From assembly GCF_001411805.1 (NCBI RefSeq), contig NZ_CP007213.1, forward strand, positions 620,001 through 684,000: 64,000 bases of DNA. The letters are read 5' to 3'. Position 1 is the first letter of the stretch, and every line of letters begins with the position of its first letter. The DNA is from Burkholderia plantarii (GTDB lineage: Bacteria; Pseudomonadota; Gammaproteobacteria; Burkholderiales; Burkholderiaceae). This document shows positions 1 through 7,645 of the stretch, one piece after another. A program made the translations under genes and the position numbers. The notes below the pieces were generated by a model that was given only the letters and a program-made list of their open reading frames with translations, searched no databases and was not told the DNA's origin.

Positions 1-740
1 GTGCGGCCCGCCTGGTCGGCGTCGTTGCCCATCACGTTCAGGCGCACGGCGGTGGTGTCGTTGAGCTTGCGGTTCACGTCGAGCGTGGCGCGCTTGTAGC
101 TGTCGGTGCCGAAGCCGATGCTGCCGTTCGTGAAGTTGTCGTTCTTCGGCGCCTTCGTGACGATGTCGATGCTGCCGCCCACCGAGCCGCGCCCGGCGTA
201 GACCGAATCGGGGCCCTTGATGACGCTGATCTGCTCGATATCGAAGGTCTCGCGGTTCTGCACGCCCGAGTCGCGCATGCCGTCCACGAAGATCGAGTTG
301 CGCGATTCGAAGCCGCGGATCACGGGGCGGTCCGCCGACGGGTTCGCGGCCGCGTCGCCGCCGAGGAACGTGATGCCGGGCACGGTGCGCAGCGCGTCGG
401 TGAAGGTCGTCACGTTTTTCTCGCGGATCACGGCTTCGGGGATTACCGTGACCGAGCGCGGCGTGTCGAGCAGCGGCGCCGTGAACTTGTAGGACGGCAG
501 CGAGCGCACCTGCATGTCCGACTGGGCCTCCACCGAGATCGTCGGCAGCTTGCTGCCGCGCATCGCAGAGGACTGCGAAGCGTCGTGTGAACGAGAAGCG
601 GCGGGCGAGGCGGCGGATGCCTGGTCAGGGGAGGGGGCGGAGGGCGCTGTCTGGGCGACCGCGACGAGCGGGGCGAGGAACACGGAGCAGGCGAGCGCGG
701 ACGCGAGCTTGCTGGGCCGGGTGTTGAAGCGTCTGGACAT
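1..740 (-). CDS. TonB-dependent siderophore receptor, N-terminal part (runs off the window)
   Basis: Outer-membrane receptor that would import a ferric siderophore using TonB energy. The ATG at 740 begins a signal peptide (MSRRFNTRPSKLASALACSV...) ending near LVAVAQ. A TonB-box-like stretch (LPTISVEAQ) and the plug domain follow, with family motifs TPRSVTVIPEAVIREKN, GFESRNSIFVDGMRD and GPDSVYAGRGSVGGSIDIVTK. Only about 246 residues are present; the beta-barrel lies outside the window. There is no N-terminal STN domain, so unlike the receptor at 7646 it is not expected to signal to an anti-sigma factor. The plug resembles the catecholate/Fiu-type group, but the ligand cannot be told from the plug. 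A Fur-box-like sequence lies about 70 bases upstream. Confidence 0.9.
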   Translation of the reverse strand, partial: MSRRFNTRPSKLASALACSVFLAPLVAVAQTAPSAPSPDQASAASPAASRSHDASQSSAMRGSKLPTISVEAQSDMQVRSLPSYKFTAPLLDTPRSVTVIPEAVIREKNVTTFTDALRTVPGITFLGGDAAANPSADRPVIRGFESRNSIFVDGMRDSGVQNRETFDIEQISVIKGPDSVYAGRGSVGGSIDIVTKAPKNDNFTNGSIGFGTDSYKRATLDVNRKLNDTTAVRLNVMGNDADQAGR

Positions 741-808
741 GGGCGAGAGAGCGGTGGTATCGAAAGCGGTATCGCCGAATCGGGTCAACGTTCGGCTGAA
801 ATGTTTCT

Positions 809-828
809 ATTAATGAGAATGATTCGTG
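809..828 (-). promoter_or_regulatory. Putative Fur box upstream of the TonB receptor
   Basis: The sequence around attaatgagaatgattcg resembles the 19-base Fur consensus built from GATAAT hexamers. It sits in a locally AT-rich stretch just upstream of the siderophore receptor, where iron-dependent repression is expected. The similarity was judged by eye. Confidence 0.6.
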
Positions 829-878
829 ATTGCGTTCCGAATTCTAGTGATGTCGTAACGGTTTGTAAACGAATGCTT

Positions 879-1472
879 TCAAAAATCGCGCACGTTGTTG
901 ACACGTTTAAAACACTGGCGGAGCGGCGGGAAGGGCGCGGTGGCGGTGCCAGTGCCGCGTGCGTGCGGCCTTATGACATGGGACGTGGGCGGGTGCGGGC
1001 GAGCTGTCCGCGGCCGTCGCCGGGAGCGCGGAAGCGCGGCGAGGCGTCGGTATCCGCTGCCCGTGCCGGCCGTGGTCGGCACGGCGAGGCAGACCGGAGG
1101 GCGTCGCGCGGCCGCGCCTCGTGTCCGCAACGCATCGGCGGCGCCAAGGCCCGGATGGGCGGCGATGTGCCTTGCACCCTTGGTCGTGTCGATGACCGTT
1201 CCGCCGCCGATCGCGAGAATCGCGTCGGTGCCGCTGGCCGACACGAAGGCCCCGGCGGCCGTGATCGATTCGAGCGTCGGAAGATCATCGTCGACGAGGT
1301 AGTCGAGCCGGTCGCAAGGCAGCGCATCGAGGTTCAGCAGCGCGGCCGCATTGCTGAGTTCGAACGAGCGCGGCCCGCGAAACACCACGACGCGCCGGGC
1401 GGCAACCCCGCCGAGCAGACGCGGGACCAGCGCCGCGGCGCCGGGGAACACGAGCGGCGAGGACGCGGACAT
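879..1472 (-). pseudogene. Truncated iron-containing alcohol dehydrogenase (phosphonate-type)
   Basis: The ATG at 1472 (MSASSPLVFPGAAALV...) opens the N-terminal NAD-binding half of a group III (iron-type) alcohol dehydrogenase. The nucleotide motif AILAIGGGTVIDTTK and the family signature VPTTAGTGS are visible. Homology stops right after that signature, near base 1065. The rest is low-complexity Arg/Pro-rich read-through to a stop at 879, giving about 197 residues against roughly 380 for the family. The iron ligands, which lie in the C-terminal half, are missing. In phosphonate pathways such enzymes reduce phosphonoacetaldehyde to 2-hydroxyethylphosphonate. Its place directly after a PEP-mutase remnant suggests that former role. 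It is probably non-functional. Confidence 0.75.
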
Positions 1473-1486
1473 GACCGGGACCTCGA

Positions 1487-2023
1487 TCACGCCGCGCGGC
1501 CGGACATCCCGTCCCCGGGGACGGTGCCGGCGTACGCGTCGGCGCCGCCCGCCACCATCGACAGGATGTCGTGCAGGCTCGCCGCCGCGCTTGCGCATTC
1601 GTGGGCGCGGCCGTGCCGCAGGATCGATTCGGCCGCGCGCGCCATGGCCGGATACGCGGCGCGCAGCAGGTGGTTCGCATAGATCACCCCGTTGACGCCC
1701 GCGGCTTCCAGGTCGTCCTCGCCGACAATGTCGTAGGTCGAGGAGACTGCGAAGAGCTCATAGCCTTCGGCCAGGCAGTCGAGGATGCTGACGTCGTAGC
1801 CGTTGCGCTCGAGGTTCGCGCCGAGGTAGCCGAGCCCGAGCGGATAGGTGCAGCGCGGCAGGTCACCGCGATAGAGAATGGCGCCGGGAGACAGCAGCAT
1901 GACGCGCTGGAAGCGACGGGTTTCCCTGGCCGATCGCGCCGGCTCCAGGGCCCGGTAGACGATGTCCGGGCGTTGCCCCGGATCGAGGAACTCGACCCGG
2001 ATCTGGCCGATCGAGCGTGTCAT
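1487..2023 (-). pseudogene. Chimeric remnant: B12-binding radical-SAM N-terminus fused to PEP mutase C-terminus
   Basis: One open frame of 178 codons joins pieces of two families. Residues about 38-88 (VMLLSPGAILYRGDL, CTYPLGLGYLGANLERNGYD) look like the start of a cobalamin-binding domain from a B12-dependent radical SAM enzyme, such as the P-methylases of phosphonate pathways. From about residue 90 the sequence (GVNGVIYANHLLRAAYPAM, ESILRHGRAHEC, SLHDILSMVAGG) matches the C-terminal helices of phosphoenolpyruvate mutase. Neither the radical-SAM CxxxCxxC motif nor the PEP-mutase EDK-type active site is present. The join is in frame, so a single internal deletion probably removed both cores. 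The start overlaps the dioxygenase stop (ATGA), and the broken alcohol dehydrogenase begins 15 bases downstream. Confidence 0.72.
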
Positions 2024-2760
2024 TGCATGGCCCCCTGCCGGCCGAAATCGAACAGGCGAAAGGCGAAGCCGTCGCCCTGCGATGTCATGCCAGCGATCTT
2101 GTCCGAGTAATAGCGCTCGCGAAAGTCGCCCTCGTGCGCGCCATTGAACGTGAGGAACAGATGGGCGATGACATATGGCGAAAGATTGGCGCAGGTCCGG
2201 TGCGGCGCGCGACCGTCGAACAGCAGCCCGTCGCCGGCATCGACGTGAAGCGGCCGGGGTTGCAATGACGCGAACAGCCCATCGTCGAGCTGTCCGTTCT
2301 GATTCGGGTACAGGTGGTCGGGCGATGGCCCGCCGGCCATTTCAAAGCCGCCGGTTTCGGGCCGCGACGCCTCGATCAGCGCGGCAACGGTCGCGTACTC
2401 CGAGGCATAGCGGTCCCAACCGGCGGCGGCATCCTGATGGGCCCGGAAGCCGGGCGATCCCGGATGGCGGAAATTGATCTTGTCCTTGAAAAGCTTGCAC
2501 GAGCGCCCGAGTAAATCCTGAGCGGATGCCCGGCAGCGGGCCTGTAGATCGATGCCGGTGCGTTCGGAAAAATCCTCGACGAAACGTTCGACGCGTACCA
2601 GGCGTTGTCCCGTTTCGTCGCTTTCGTGATAGGCAATCAGCGCGGCGGGGCGGGCCGCCATATCGATCAACGACATGCAATAGGCGCGCGCGGCGGCGAT
2701 TTCACGGTCGTCGACGAGGATGTGCTTCACCAACTGCCAAGGCCCATCAAGGGGATTCAT
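2020..2760 (-). CDS. PhyH/PhnY-like Fe(II)/2-oxoglutarate dioxygenase
   Basis: A 246-residue protein that looks intact. The His-x-Asp iron motif appears as RAHQDAAAGWD near residue 128. A distal His lies in GRAPHRTCANLS, followed by a typical PhyH-family C-terminal segment (AHLFLTFNGAHEGDFRERYY). Related enzymes hydroxylate phosphonates (for example PhnY on 2-aminoethylphosphonate) or act in phosphonate antibiotic pathways. The substrate here is inferred from neighbours, not proven. It is the first gene of a minus-strand operon, and its stop overlaps the next start as ATGA. The downstream genes are broken, so the enzyme has either lost its pathway or been kept for another use. The ATG at 2760 is preceded by only a weak AAGAG ribosome site. 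Confidence 0.7.
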   Translation of the reverse strand: MNPLDGPWQLVKHILVDDREIAAARAYCMSLIDMAARPAALIAYHESDETGQRLVRVERFVEDFSERTGIDLQARCRASAQDLLGRSCKLFKDKINFRHPGSPGFRAHQDAAAGWDRYASEYATVAALIEASRPETGGFEMAGGPSPDHLYPNQNGQLDDGLFASLQPRPLHVDAGDGLLFDGRAPHRTCANLSPYVIAHLFLTFNGAHEGDFRERYYSDKIAGMTSQGDGFAFRLFDFGRQGAMQ

Positions 2761-3040
2761 GGCTTGTCGCTCTTGATTATTCCGTTGCGGATCGGCTGTC
2801 GGCAAACAACGCGGGCGCAATGCGGCATGCGGGCATGACAATGCCTGCCTGCGCGGCGCTACATCGAATGCTGGTTGCAGTCGGCCCTCATGAAGACTTT
2901 TGCGAGGGCGGCGGTGCGATGGCGGGGATGGCATCGATCCGCTCATGGGCTCGGCGGCAGGCGATGCCGCGTGCGTGCCGCCATGACGGCATGGGAGATG
3001 GACGCGGGGCTGCGGCCGGCGCGGTGCCCCGCGCCGTGAC

Positions 3041-3556
3041 TCAGGGGTTCGCGGGCTGCAGCGTCTGATGCGGGTCCGGCAGCGGCGGCAGGTTCAACGA
3101 ACGCTGGGCGCGGCGGTAGGCGGCGAGGAAGGCGGGCGCGTCGCCGCGCACCTCGCCCATCCAGCGCGCGAGTTCCGGTTCGCAGGCGTCGCCGTCGGCG
3201 TCGCGGAAACACGGCGAGCCGGCCGGCATCTGCCGCGCGGACCAGTAGAGCGCGAACAGCGTGGCCCGGTCGGCCGGCGCCAGATGCAGGCCGTGGTCGC
3301 CGCCGCCCGTGAACCATTCGCGGATCGCCGCCGCGAGCCGCAGCCCGGTCTCGTCGTCGGCGTACTCGAGGCCGTGCGGCTGGCCCTCGCGTGCATTGGC
3401 CAGATCGTGCGTGGCGACGGCGATCACGAAGTCCACCGGGCCGCCCGGCCTCGCGTCGGCCGGGCGCGGCGTGCTGGCCGGGACGGCGGCCGGGGCCAGC
3501 AGCGCGACGAGACAGACGGCGGGGGCGAGCAGACGGCGCAACGGGGATGGCTTCAT
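3041..3556 (-). CDS. Hypothetical secreted protein
   Basis: I do not recognise this family. The ATG at 3556 gives 171 residues and begins a convincing signal peptide (MKPSPLRRLLAPAVCLVALL, then APAAVPAS). A longer in-frame ATG at 3691 would put a basic extension before the signal and is less likely. The mature part has two cysteines in SPCFRDADGDACEPEL, which could form a disulphide or an acidic loop, and ends with LNLPPLPDPHQTLQPANP. The protein is probably periplasmic. It has no evident operon partner, and nothing else points to a function. Confidence 0.6.
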   Translation of the reverse strand: MKPSPLRRLLAPAVCLVALLAPAAVPASTPRPADARPGGPVDFVIAVATHDLANAREGQPHGLEYADDETGLRLAAAIREWFTGGGDHGLHLAPADRATLFALYWSARQMPAGSPCFRDADGDACEPELARWMGEVRGDAPAFLAAYRRAQRSLNLPPLPDPHQTLQPANP

Positions 3557-3893
3557 GAGCGGGCGGGGTGACGGCGTTCGGCGTTCGGCGCTGGCGGCCG
3601 GCGTGCCGCGTGCGAAGCGCGCAAGCGTGGCGCGCCAGACTTGGCCGAAAAACAGGGTCATGGTCGATCGGGCCAACGGGCGGGGCTCCACGAGGCGGCG
3701 CGGTGTCAGCGAATCGTCATCGTTAACGTTCCGTTAAGGCCGCCCGGCGCATCCTTGCGTCCGACGCGTCGCACGCGAACCCAACCATGCGGAGTGTCGG
3801 GGAGCGGGATACCCAGACTGCCGTTCCCTGTTCACTCGGTTTCGACCCGGCCCCACCCGGCCGGGTCTTTTTTTATGCACGCGCGGCAGCGGC
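3557..3893. other. Intergenic stretch without a gene; holds an orphan plus-strand terminator
   Basis: No convincing coding frame lies in these bases. They contain a strong hairpin followed by a T-run at 3844-3874, oriented for plus-strand transcription although no plus-strand gene precedes it. Around 3720-3738 is the motif gttaacgttccgttaa, an imperfect dyad that might belong to a promoter. Confidence 0.6.
3844..3874 (+). terminator. Rho-independent terminator with no upstream CDS
   Basis: Nine-base arms GACCCGGCC (3844-3852) and GGCCGGGTC (3859-3867) enclose a six-base loop and are followed by seven T residues. The orientation serves the plus strand. The genes on both sides are on the minus strand, so a small RNA is one explanation. 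Confidence 0.7.
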
Positions 3894-4328
3894 TCAACTG
3901 CCGCTGCTGGTCTTGTCGATCACCGCGAGCAGCTCGGCGAGTGCCTGCCGGCAGGTGGCGGCGTTGGGCCGGGACGCCCGCAGCGCGGACAGCGCGCGAT
4001 CGATCGCGTCGTCCACGCGGTGCCAGTCGGCCGCCGCGCGCGGCTTCAGCGACGGCTCGGCGTCATCCCAACGGGTTTCGAGATCCTTGATGCGCGTCTT
4101 CGCGTCGTCGAGCTTGCCCGCGTCGACGCGTTTCGCGGTGTCGGCAGCGATCGCGCGAAAGCGCGACAGGTCGCCGAGCTTCGAGGGCGCGGCTTCGGCG
4201 GCGCCGATCGGGGCGGGCGCGCCGGGGACGAGTTGCAGCGCGGCGAGCGCGCCGCACGAGAGCAGCGCGGCCAGGCTCGCGCGGGACAGCAGGCGCCGCA
4301 GCGGCTGCGAGGCAATCTGGATCGACAT
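3894..4328 (-). CDS. Hypothetical periplasmic protein
   Basis: A 144-residue protein started at the ATG at 4328, behind a good AGGAG ribosome site. The N-terminus carries a signal peptide ([20 protein letters not shown]...). The mature part is rich in short charged helices ([37 protein letters not shown]) and contains one cysteine ([13 protein letters not shown]). The helical pattern resembles small Burkholderia histidine-kinase-operon or stress proteins, but I cannot name a family. The upstream gene at 4562 is on the same strand about 230 bases away, so co-transcription is possible but not clear. Confidence 0.65.
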   Translation of the reverse strand: MSIQIASQPLRRLLSRASLAALLSCGALAALQLVPGAPAPIGAAEAAPSKLGDLSRFRAIAADTAKRVDAGKLDDAKTRIKDLETRWDDAEPSLKPRAAADWHRVDDAIDRALSALRASRPNAATCRQALAELLAVIDKTSSGS

Positions 4329-4533
4329 GATGAATCTCCTCAGGAACGAATGGCCGGAACGCCGGCCGCGGTGACGAAGGCGGTGGCCGGCCGTGCCGCC
4401 ATGAAGCGGCGGGCGCGGCCGGGCCGTTAAAAACACGACGAAAAAACGGCGAAAACACGATGCAGGCGTGGTGAACCCGCCACGAGCGGCGCGTCGGCGC
4501 GCCAGCCCGAGGGCCGGCCGCGCGCAGCACATA

Positions 4534-4566
4534 TCAGGAATCAGTAATCAGGAATCAGGAATCAGG
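4534..4566. repeat. Short tandem repeat of atcagga units
   Basis: Four near-copies of the heptamer atcagga (one altered to atcagta) lie back to back and run into the stop codon of the membrane-protein gene that ends at 4562. Replication slippage could change the copy number and so the exact end of that gene. Confidence 0.6.
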
Positions 4567-5362
4567 CCGAGGCACCGGGCCGCTGCGCGCGCCGGCCGGC
4601 AACGTCGAGCGCGCCCACCAGCAGCACGATCACGACCAGGAACGCGAGGCTCGTGTAGACCGTGCCGAGCCCGAGCCCGCCGTACTCGCGCGCCTGCGAG
4701 AGCAGGTCGCCGAGCGACGCGCCGAGCGGGCGCGTCAGCACGTAGGCGGCCCAGAACGCGAACACGCGCGACAGGCCGAACCGCGCGGCCACGGCGATCA
4801 GCCCGATCAGCACGGCGCAGGCGACCGTGCCGAGCCGGAAGCCCATCCCGAGCGCCTCGGTCGCGAGATCGCCGGCGGCGGTGCCGAGCGTGAACGTCAG
4901 CAGGATCGCGATCCAGTAGAACGCCTCGCGGCGCGTCGTGACGATCGTCTCGAACGACAGCGTGCCCTCGCGCCGGTACCAGAGCACGAACGCGGCGGCC
5001 AGCGCCAGCGCGAAGCCGGCACTGCTCGCGTAGAGGCTCACGTGCAGGCCGTCCGTCAGCGCGTCGGTGAGCTGGGTGCCCACCACGCTGACCAGCACCA
5101 CGGCGAGCCAGTAGCGCCACGGCTCGTAGCGGCGCGCGCGGAACTGCGCGAACAGCGCGGCGGCGAGCAGGAGCAGCATGATCGCGCCGGTCGCGGCGGT
5201 GCCGAGCCCGACGTGGACCGCGAGATAGTCGGCGCCGGTCTCGCCGACGGTGGTGGTCAGGATCTTGATCAGCCAGAACGCGAGCGTGACGGGCGGCACC
5301 TTGTTCAGCATGCGGCCGGGCTCATCGGGGCGGATCGATCGAATCGATCGGGTCGAATTCAC
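4562..5362 (-). CDS. COG4705-type integral membrane protein
   Basis: A polytopic inner-membrane protein of 266 residues with about seven or eight hydrophobic segments. It begins with the family hallmark AFWLIKILTTTVGETGADYL, and the repeat-like FTLGTAAGDLATEALGMGF occurs in the second half. This pattern fits the COG4705/DUF347-repeat group, whose transport role is not established. I chose GTG at 5362 because GGAGA lies six bases upstream. ATG at 5311 (MLNKVPPVTLAF) is the alternative, and the ATG at 5434 lacks a clear ribosome site. Its stop lies within a small tandem repeat. Confidence 0.75.
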   Translation of the reverse strand: MNSTRSIRSIRPDEPGRMLNKVPPVTLAFWLIKILTTTVGETGADYLAVHVGLGTAATGAIMLLLLAAALFAQFRARRYEPWRYWLAVVLVSVVGTQLTDALTDGLHVSLYASSAGFALALAAAFVLWYRREGTLSFETIVTTRREAFYWIAILLTFTLGTAAGDLATEALGMGFRLGTVACAVLIGLIAVAARFGLSRVFAFWAAYVLTRPLGASLGDLLSQAREYGGLGLGTVYTSLAFLVVIVLLVGALDVAGRRAQRPGASA

Positions 5363-5578
5363 GGTGGTCTCCACGAGTGGCGCGCGACCCGGAATGGATC
5401 GCGGCGCTACTGTGCTTCCACCTGGCTTAAGCAAGGCTTACGGTTGCATTTTTTTCGACGACGGGCAGCGCCGCGTCGGCTGTTAAGGTCGACTTAACCG
5501 CGAACCCGGATGATTGGCATTGGACGTCAACGACGTTCGGTTTCTTTTTTTATGACCTAATCATCAGGAGTCCCCATC

Positions 5579-5914
5579 ATGAAGAAGCTTCTCGTCTCGC
5601 TGTTTACCCCGCTGCTGGCCGCCTCGGCCGTCGCCATGCTGAGCGGCGTCGCGTATGCCGACGTCACGCACCTGACCTCGCGCGGCGACGTGCGCGCCGA
5701 GCTGGTCCGCGTCGAACAGGCGGGCTACCAGCCGGCACGCAATTCGAATAACTACCCGAACGACATCCAGGCCGCCGAAGCGAAGCTGAACGCCCGACCG
5801 GGCGCCGCGCGCGACACCTCGGGCTATGGCTACGTGCCGGCCGCCTCCACCCAGGGCGGCAGCATGGTCGCGCACCTCGCCGACTCGCGCGGCGGCGTCT
5901 ATGCCCACCACTGA
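5579..5914 (+). CDS. DUF4148 domain protein, exported
   Basis: A small 111-residue protein with a clear signal peptide (MKKLLVSLFTPLLAASAVAM, cleaved near VAYAD). The mature part is the DUF4148 pattern of Burkholderiales: LTSRGDVRAELVRVEQAGYQPARN, then a proposed N(N/D)YP(N/D)DIQAAEAK segment and a glycine-rich tail. Family members are usually periplasmic and of unknown function, often present in many copies. The ribosome site aggag precedes the ATG. It stands alone between a minus-strand membrane protein and the iron-signalling genes. Confidence 0.85.
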   Translation: MKKLLVSLFTPLLAASAVAMLSGVAYADVTHLTSRGDVRAELVRVEQAGYQPARNSNNYPNDIQAAEAKLNARPGAARDTSGYGYVPAASTQGGSMVAHLADSRGGVYAHH

Positions 5915-6013
5915 CGGCCGCGCGGCACCGCGCCGTCCCATGCCGTTCCCGATCCGGCCGCCCCGGCCGGATCGCCGCCGGCGGCATCAAGCCGTCGGCA
6001 AAATGACAGACCG

Positions 6014-6056
6014 TTGACAGCCTCGGCAGGCGCATCAATAATGAGAATTATTCTCG
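6014..6056 (+). promoter_or_regulatory. Sigma-70 promoter overlapped by a Fur box
   Basis: TTGACA at 6014-6019 and AATAAT at 6037-6042 are separated by exactly 17 bases, an excellent housekeeping promoter. The -10 runs into aataatgagaattattctc, a near-perfect Fur-type dyad centred at about 6049. Iron-loaded Fur bound here should block transcription of the sigma-factor gene that starts at 6087. Confidence 0.8.
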
Positions 6057-6086
6057 ATAACGGGCGGCTCTCGCTCTCCGCTGAAC

Positions 6087-6644
6087 GTGACAGGCCTGCC
6101 CCGCGACGCCGCCGATTCATCGCTGATCGGTACGCTGATCAAACACTACGACGACCTCGTCAATCATGTTCGCCATCGTTTCGGCGATCGCGCGTTCGCA
6201 CGGGACGTCGTGCAGGACGTCTGCGTGCAGCTGCTGCAGCGTCCGCCGGTCGAGAGCATCCGCACGCCGCTCGCATTCCTGCGGCATCTGTCGATCCATC
6301 GCGCGATCGATCGCTGGCGTGGCGACGAGGCCCATGCCGCGTCGGTCGATCTGACCGGCTTCGCCGTGCCGGACCTGCGTTCGGACGACGTCGACGGGGA
6401 GCAATTCTTGACCTACCAGCAGACAGTCCGCGAACTCGAACGGATCATCGACGATCTGCCCGCCCGGTGTCGCGAGGTCTTCATTCTCCACAAGCTGCAC
6501 GACCTCTCGCAGGACGAAGTGGCTGCCGAGCTGCGCATTTCGCGTAACATGGTCGCCAAACATCTCGCCCGCGCGATGGTCGCGCTGGCGCCGGTCCTTC
6601 AACACCCGTTGCGAGCCGCGACGTCGAATCACGATGCAGCCTGA
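6087..6644 (+). CDS. FecI-like ECF sigma factor
   Basis: An extracytoplasmic-function sigma factor of 185 residues, likely directing RNA polymerase to the downstream TonB receptor and possibly the siderophore operon. Region 2 is visible (YDDLVNHVRHRFGDRAFARD, VVQDVCVQLLQ, FLRHLSIHRAIDRWR). Region 4 carries the helix-turn-helix LPARCREVFILHKLHDLSQD, EVAAELRISRNMVAKHLARA. This is the iron-starvation (FecI) subgroup. The start is GTG at 6087, about 30 bases after a Fur-controlled promoter. Its 3' end overlaps fecR by 11 bases, so the two are probably translationally coupled. Confidence 0.92.
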   Translation: MTGLPRDAADSSLIGTLIKHYDDLVNHVRHRFGDRAFARDVVQDVCVQLLQRPPVESIRTPLAFLRHLSIHRAIDRWRGDEAHAASVDLTGFAVPDLRSDDVDGEQFLTYQQTVRELERIIDDLPARCREVFILHKLHDLSQDEVAAELRISRNMVAKHLARAMVALAPVLQHPLRAATSNHDAA

Positions 6645-7467
6645 GCATTCCCGCAGTCCCGATCTCCGCGAAGCCGGCGATGACGCCTTGCGCGACTACG
6701 TCGGCTCGCTGCGCGAGCGTTATCCGCTCGATGCGATACGGCGCCGTGCCGCGCGCCGGCGCGGCGTGCGGCGCGCGATCGGCGGCACGGCACTGTGCGC
6801 CGTGCTCGGCGCGTTCGCCTGGCAGGCCGATCCGGCCTGGCGCGTCGAGCAGGTCAGTACGCCCGTCGGCGGCCATCTCGACCGGCGGCTGGCCGACGGC
6901 ACGCGGCTCGTGCTCAATACCGATTCCGCGGTGTACTTCGAATCGCGGCTGCATTCGCGGCGCCTGTCGGTCGAGCGCGGCGAGGCTTACGTCGAGGTGG
7001 CGCACGAGGCGCTGCGCCCGCTGATGACGCGCGCGGGCGCGCTGCAGATCCGCGACATCGGCACCGCGTTCACGGTGCGCCGCGACGCGGCGCTCACGCA
7101 GGTGGGCGTGTCCTCGGGCGCCGTCGAGGTAGCGCTGGCCGGCCAGCCGGCGCGCCGGCTCGATGCCGGGCAGGCGCTCGACGCCAACGGCGGCCGGCTC
7201 GGCGATCCGCACGCGCTGCCCGCCGATGCGCTGGCCTGGGTGCAAGGGCGCCTCTCGTTCGACGCCGTGCCGCTGCGCACCGCCGCCGCCGAGCTGCAGC
7301 GCTACCGCGCCGCGCCGATCCGCGTCGCGCCCGACGCCGCGGCGCTGAAGTTGTCGGGCCAGTTCAACAGCGGCAACGTCGAGACGCTGCTCGACCTGCT
7401 GCCGCGCGTGCTGCCCGTCCACGTCACGCGCGCCGCCGACGGCGCGGTGCTGATCGCGCACCGCTGA
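6634..7467 (+). CDS. FecR-like transmembrane anti-sigma regulator
   Basis: A 277-residue inner-membrane protein relaying a signal from the outer-membrane receptor to the sigma factor. The N-terminal cytoplasmic part (LREAGDDALRDYVGSLRERY) is short. It is followed by one membrane segment (IGGTALCAVLGAFAWQ, about residues 49-64) and a periplasmic FecR domain. Typical motifs are TPVGGHLDRRLADGTRLVLN, SVERGEAYVEVAH and GTAFTVRRD. The C-terminal part (PIRVAPDAAALKLSGQFNS) resembles the STN-interacting region. It overlaps the sigma-factor gene and precedes the transducing receptor, the usual fecIRA order. Confidence 0.9.
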   Translation: MQPEHSRSPDLREAGDDALRDYVGSLRERYPLDAIRRRAARRRGVRRAIGGTALCAVLGAFAWQADPAWRVEQVSTPVGGHLDRRLADGTRLVLNTDSAVYFESRLHSRRLSVERGEAYVEVAHEALRPLMTRAGALQIRDIGTAFTVRRDAALTQVGVSSGAVEVALAGQPARRLDAGQALDANGGRLGDPHALPADALAWVQGRLSFDAVPLRTAAAELQRYRAAPIRVAPDAAALKLSGQFNSGNVETLLDLLPRVLPVHVTRAADGAVLIAHR

Positions 7468-7547
7468 CTCCCCGCCGCCGGTTCCTGCCTGATCCCAGCC
7501 TGATCTCCTGCCGCTGTTCCCCCGCCGCTGATCCCTCCCGCCCGCCT

Positions 7548-7567
7548 CGCGAAAAAATATTTTCGCG
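7548..7567. repeat. Inverted repeat between fecR-like and receptor genes
   Basis: Eight-base arms cgcgaaaa and ttttcgcg enclose aata. There is no T-run after it, so it is a weak terminator at most. It could be an operator or an RNA hairpin that sets receptor expression apart from that of the sigma/anti-sigma pair. Confidence 0.45.
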
Positions 7568-7645
7568 GGGACGTCAACAAATCCGTTTGCCGTTTCGGCA
7601 ACCCTCTTAGAACGTGTTCAATCACCGATAACGAGGAGTGGCAGC

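Noticed and set aside
801..1682. Plus-strand frame of 293 codons over the alcohol dehydrogenase remnant
   Set aside because: Low-complexity Arg/Gly-rich translation; the minus strand carries real alcohol-dehydrogenase and PEP-mutase signatures.
1487..2023. Reading this frame as an intact PEP mutase
   Set aside because: Only the C-terminal helices are present; the active-site half is absent and replaced by a radical-SAM-type N-terminus.
4562..5120. Alternative minus-strand frame of 190 codons inside the COG4705 gene
   Set aside because: Out-of-frame Arg/Ala/Gly-rich translation overlapping a clear polytopic membrane protein.
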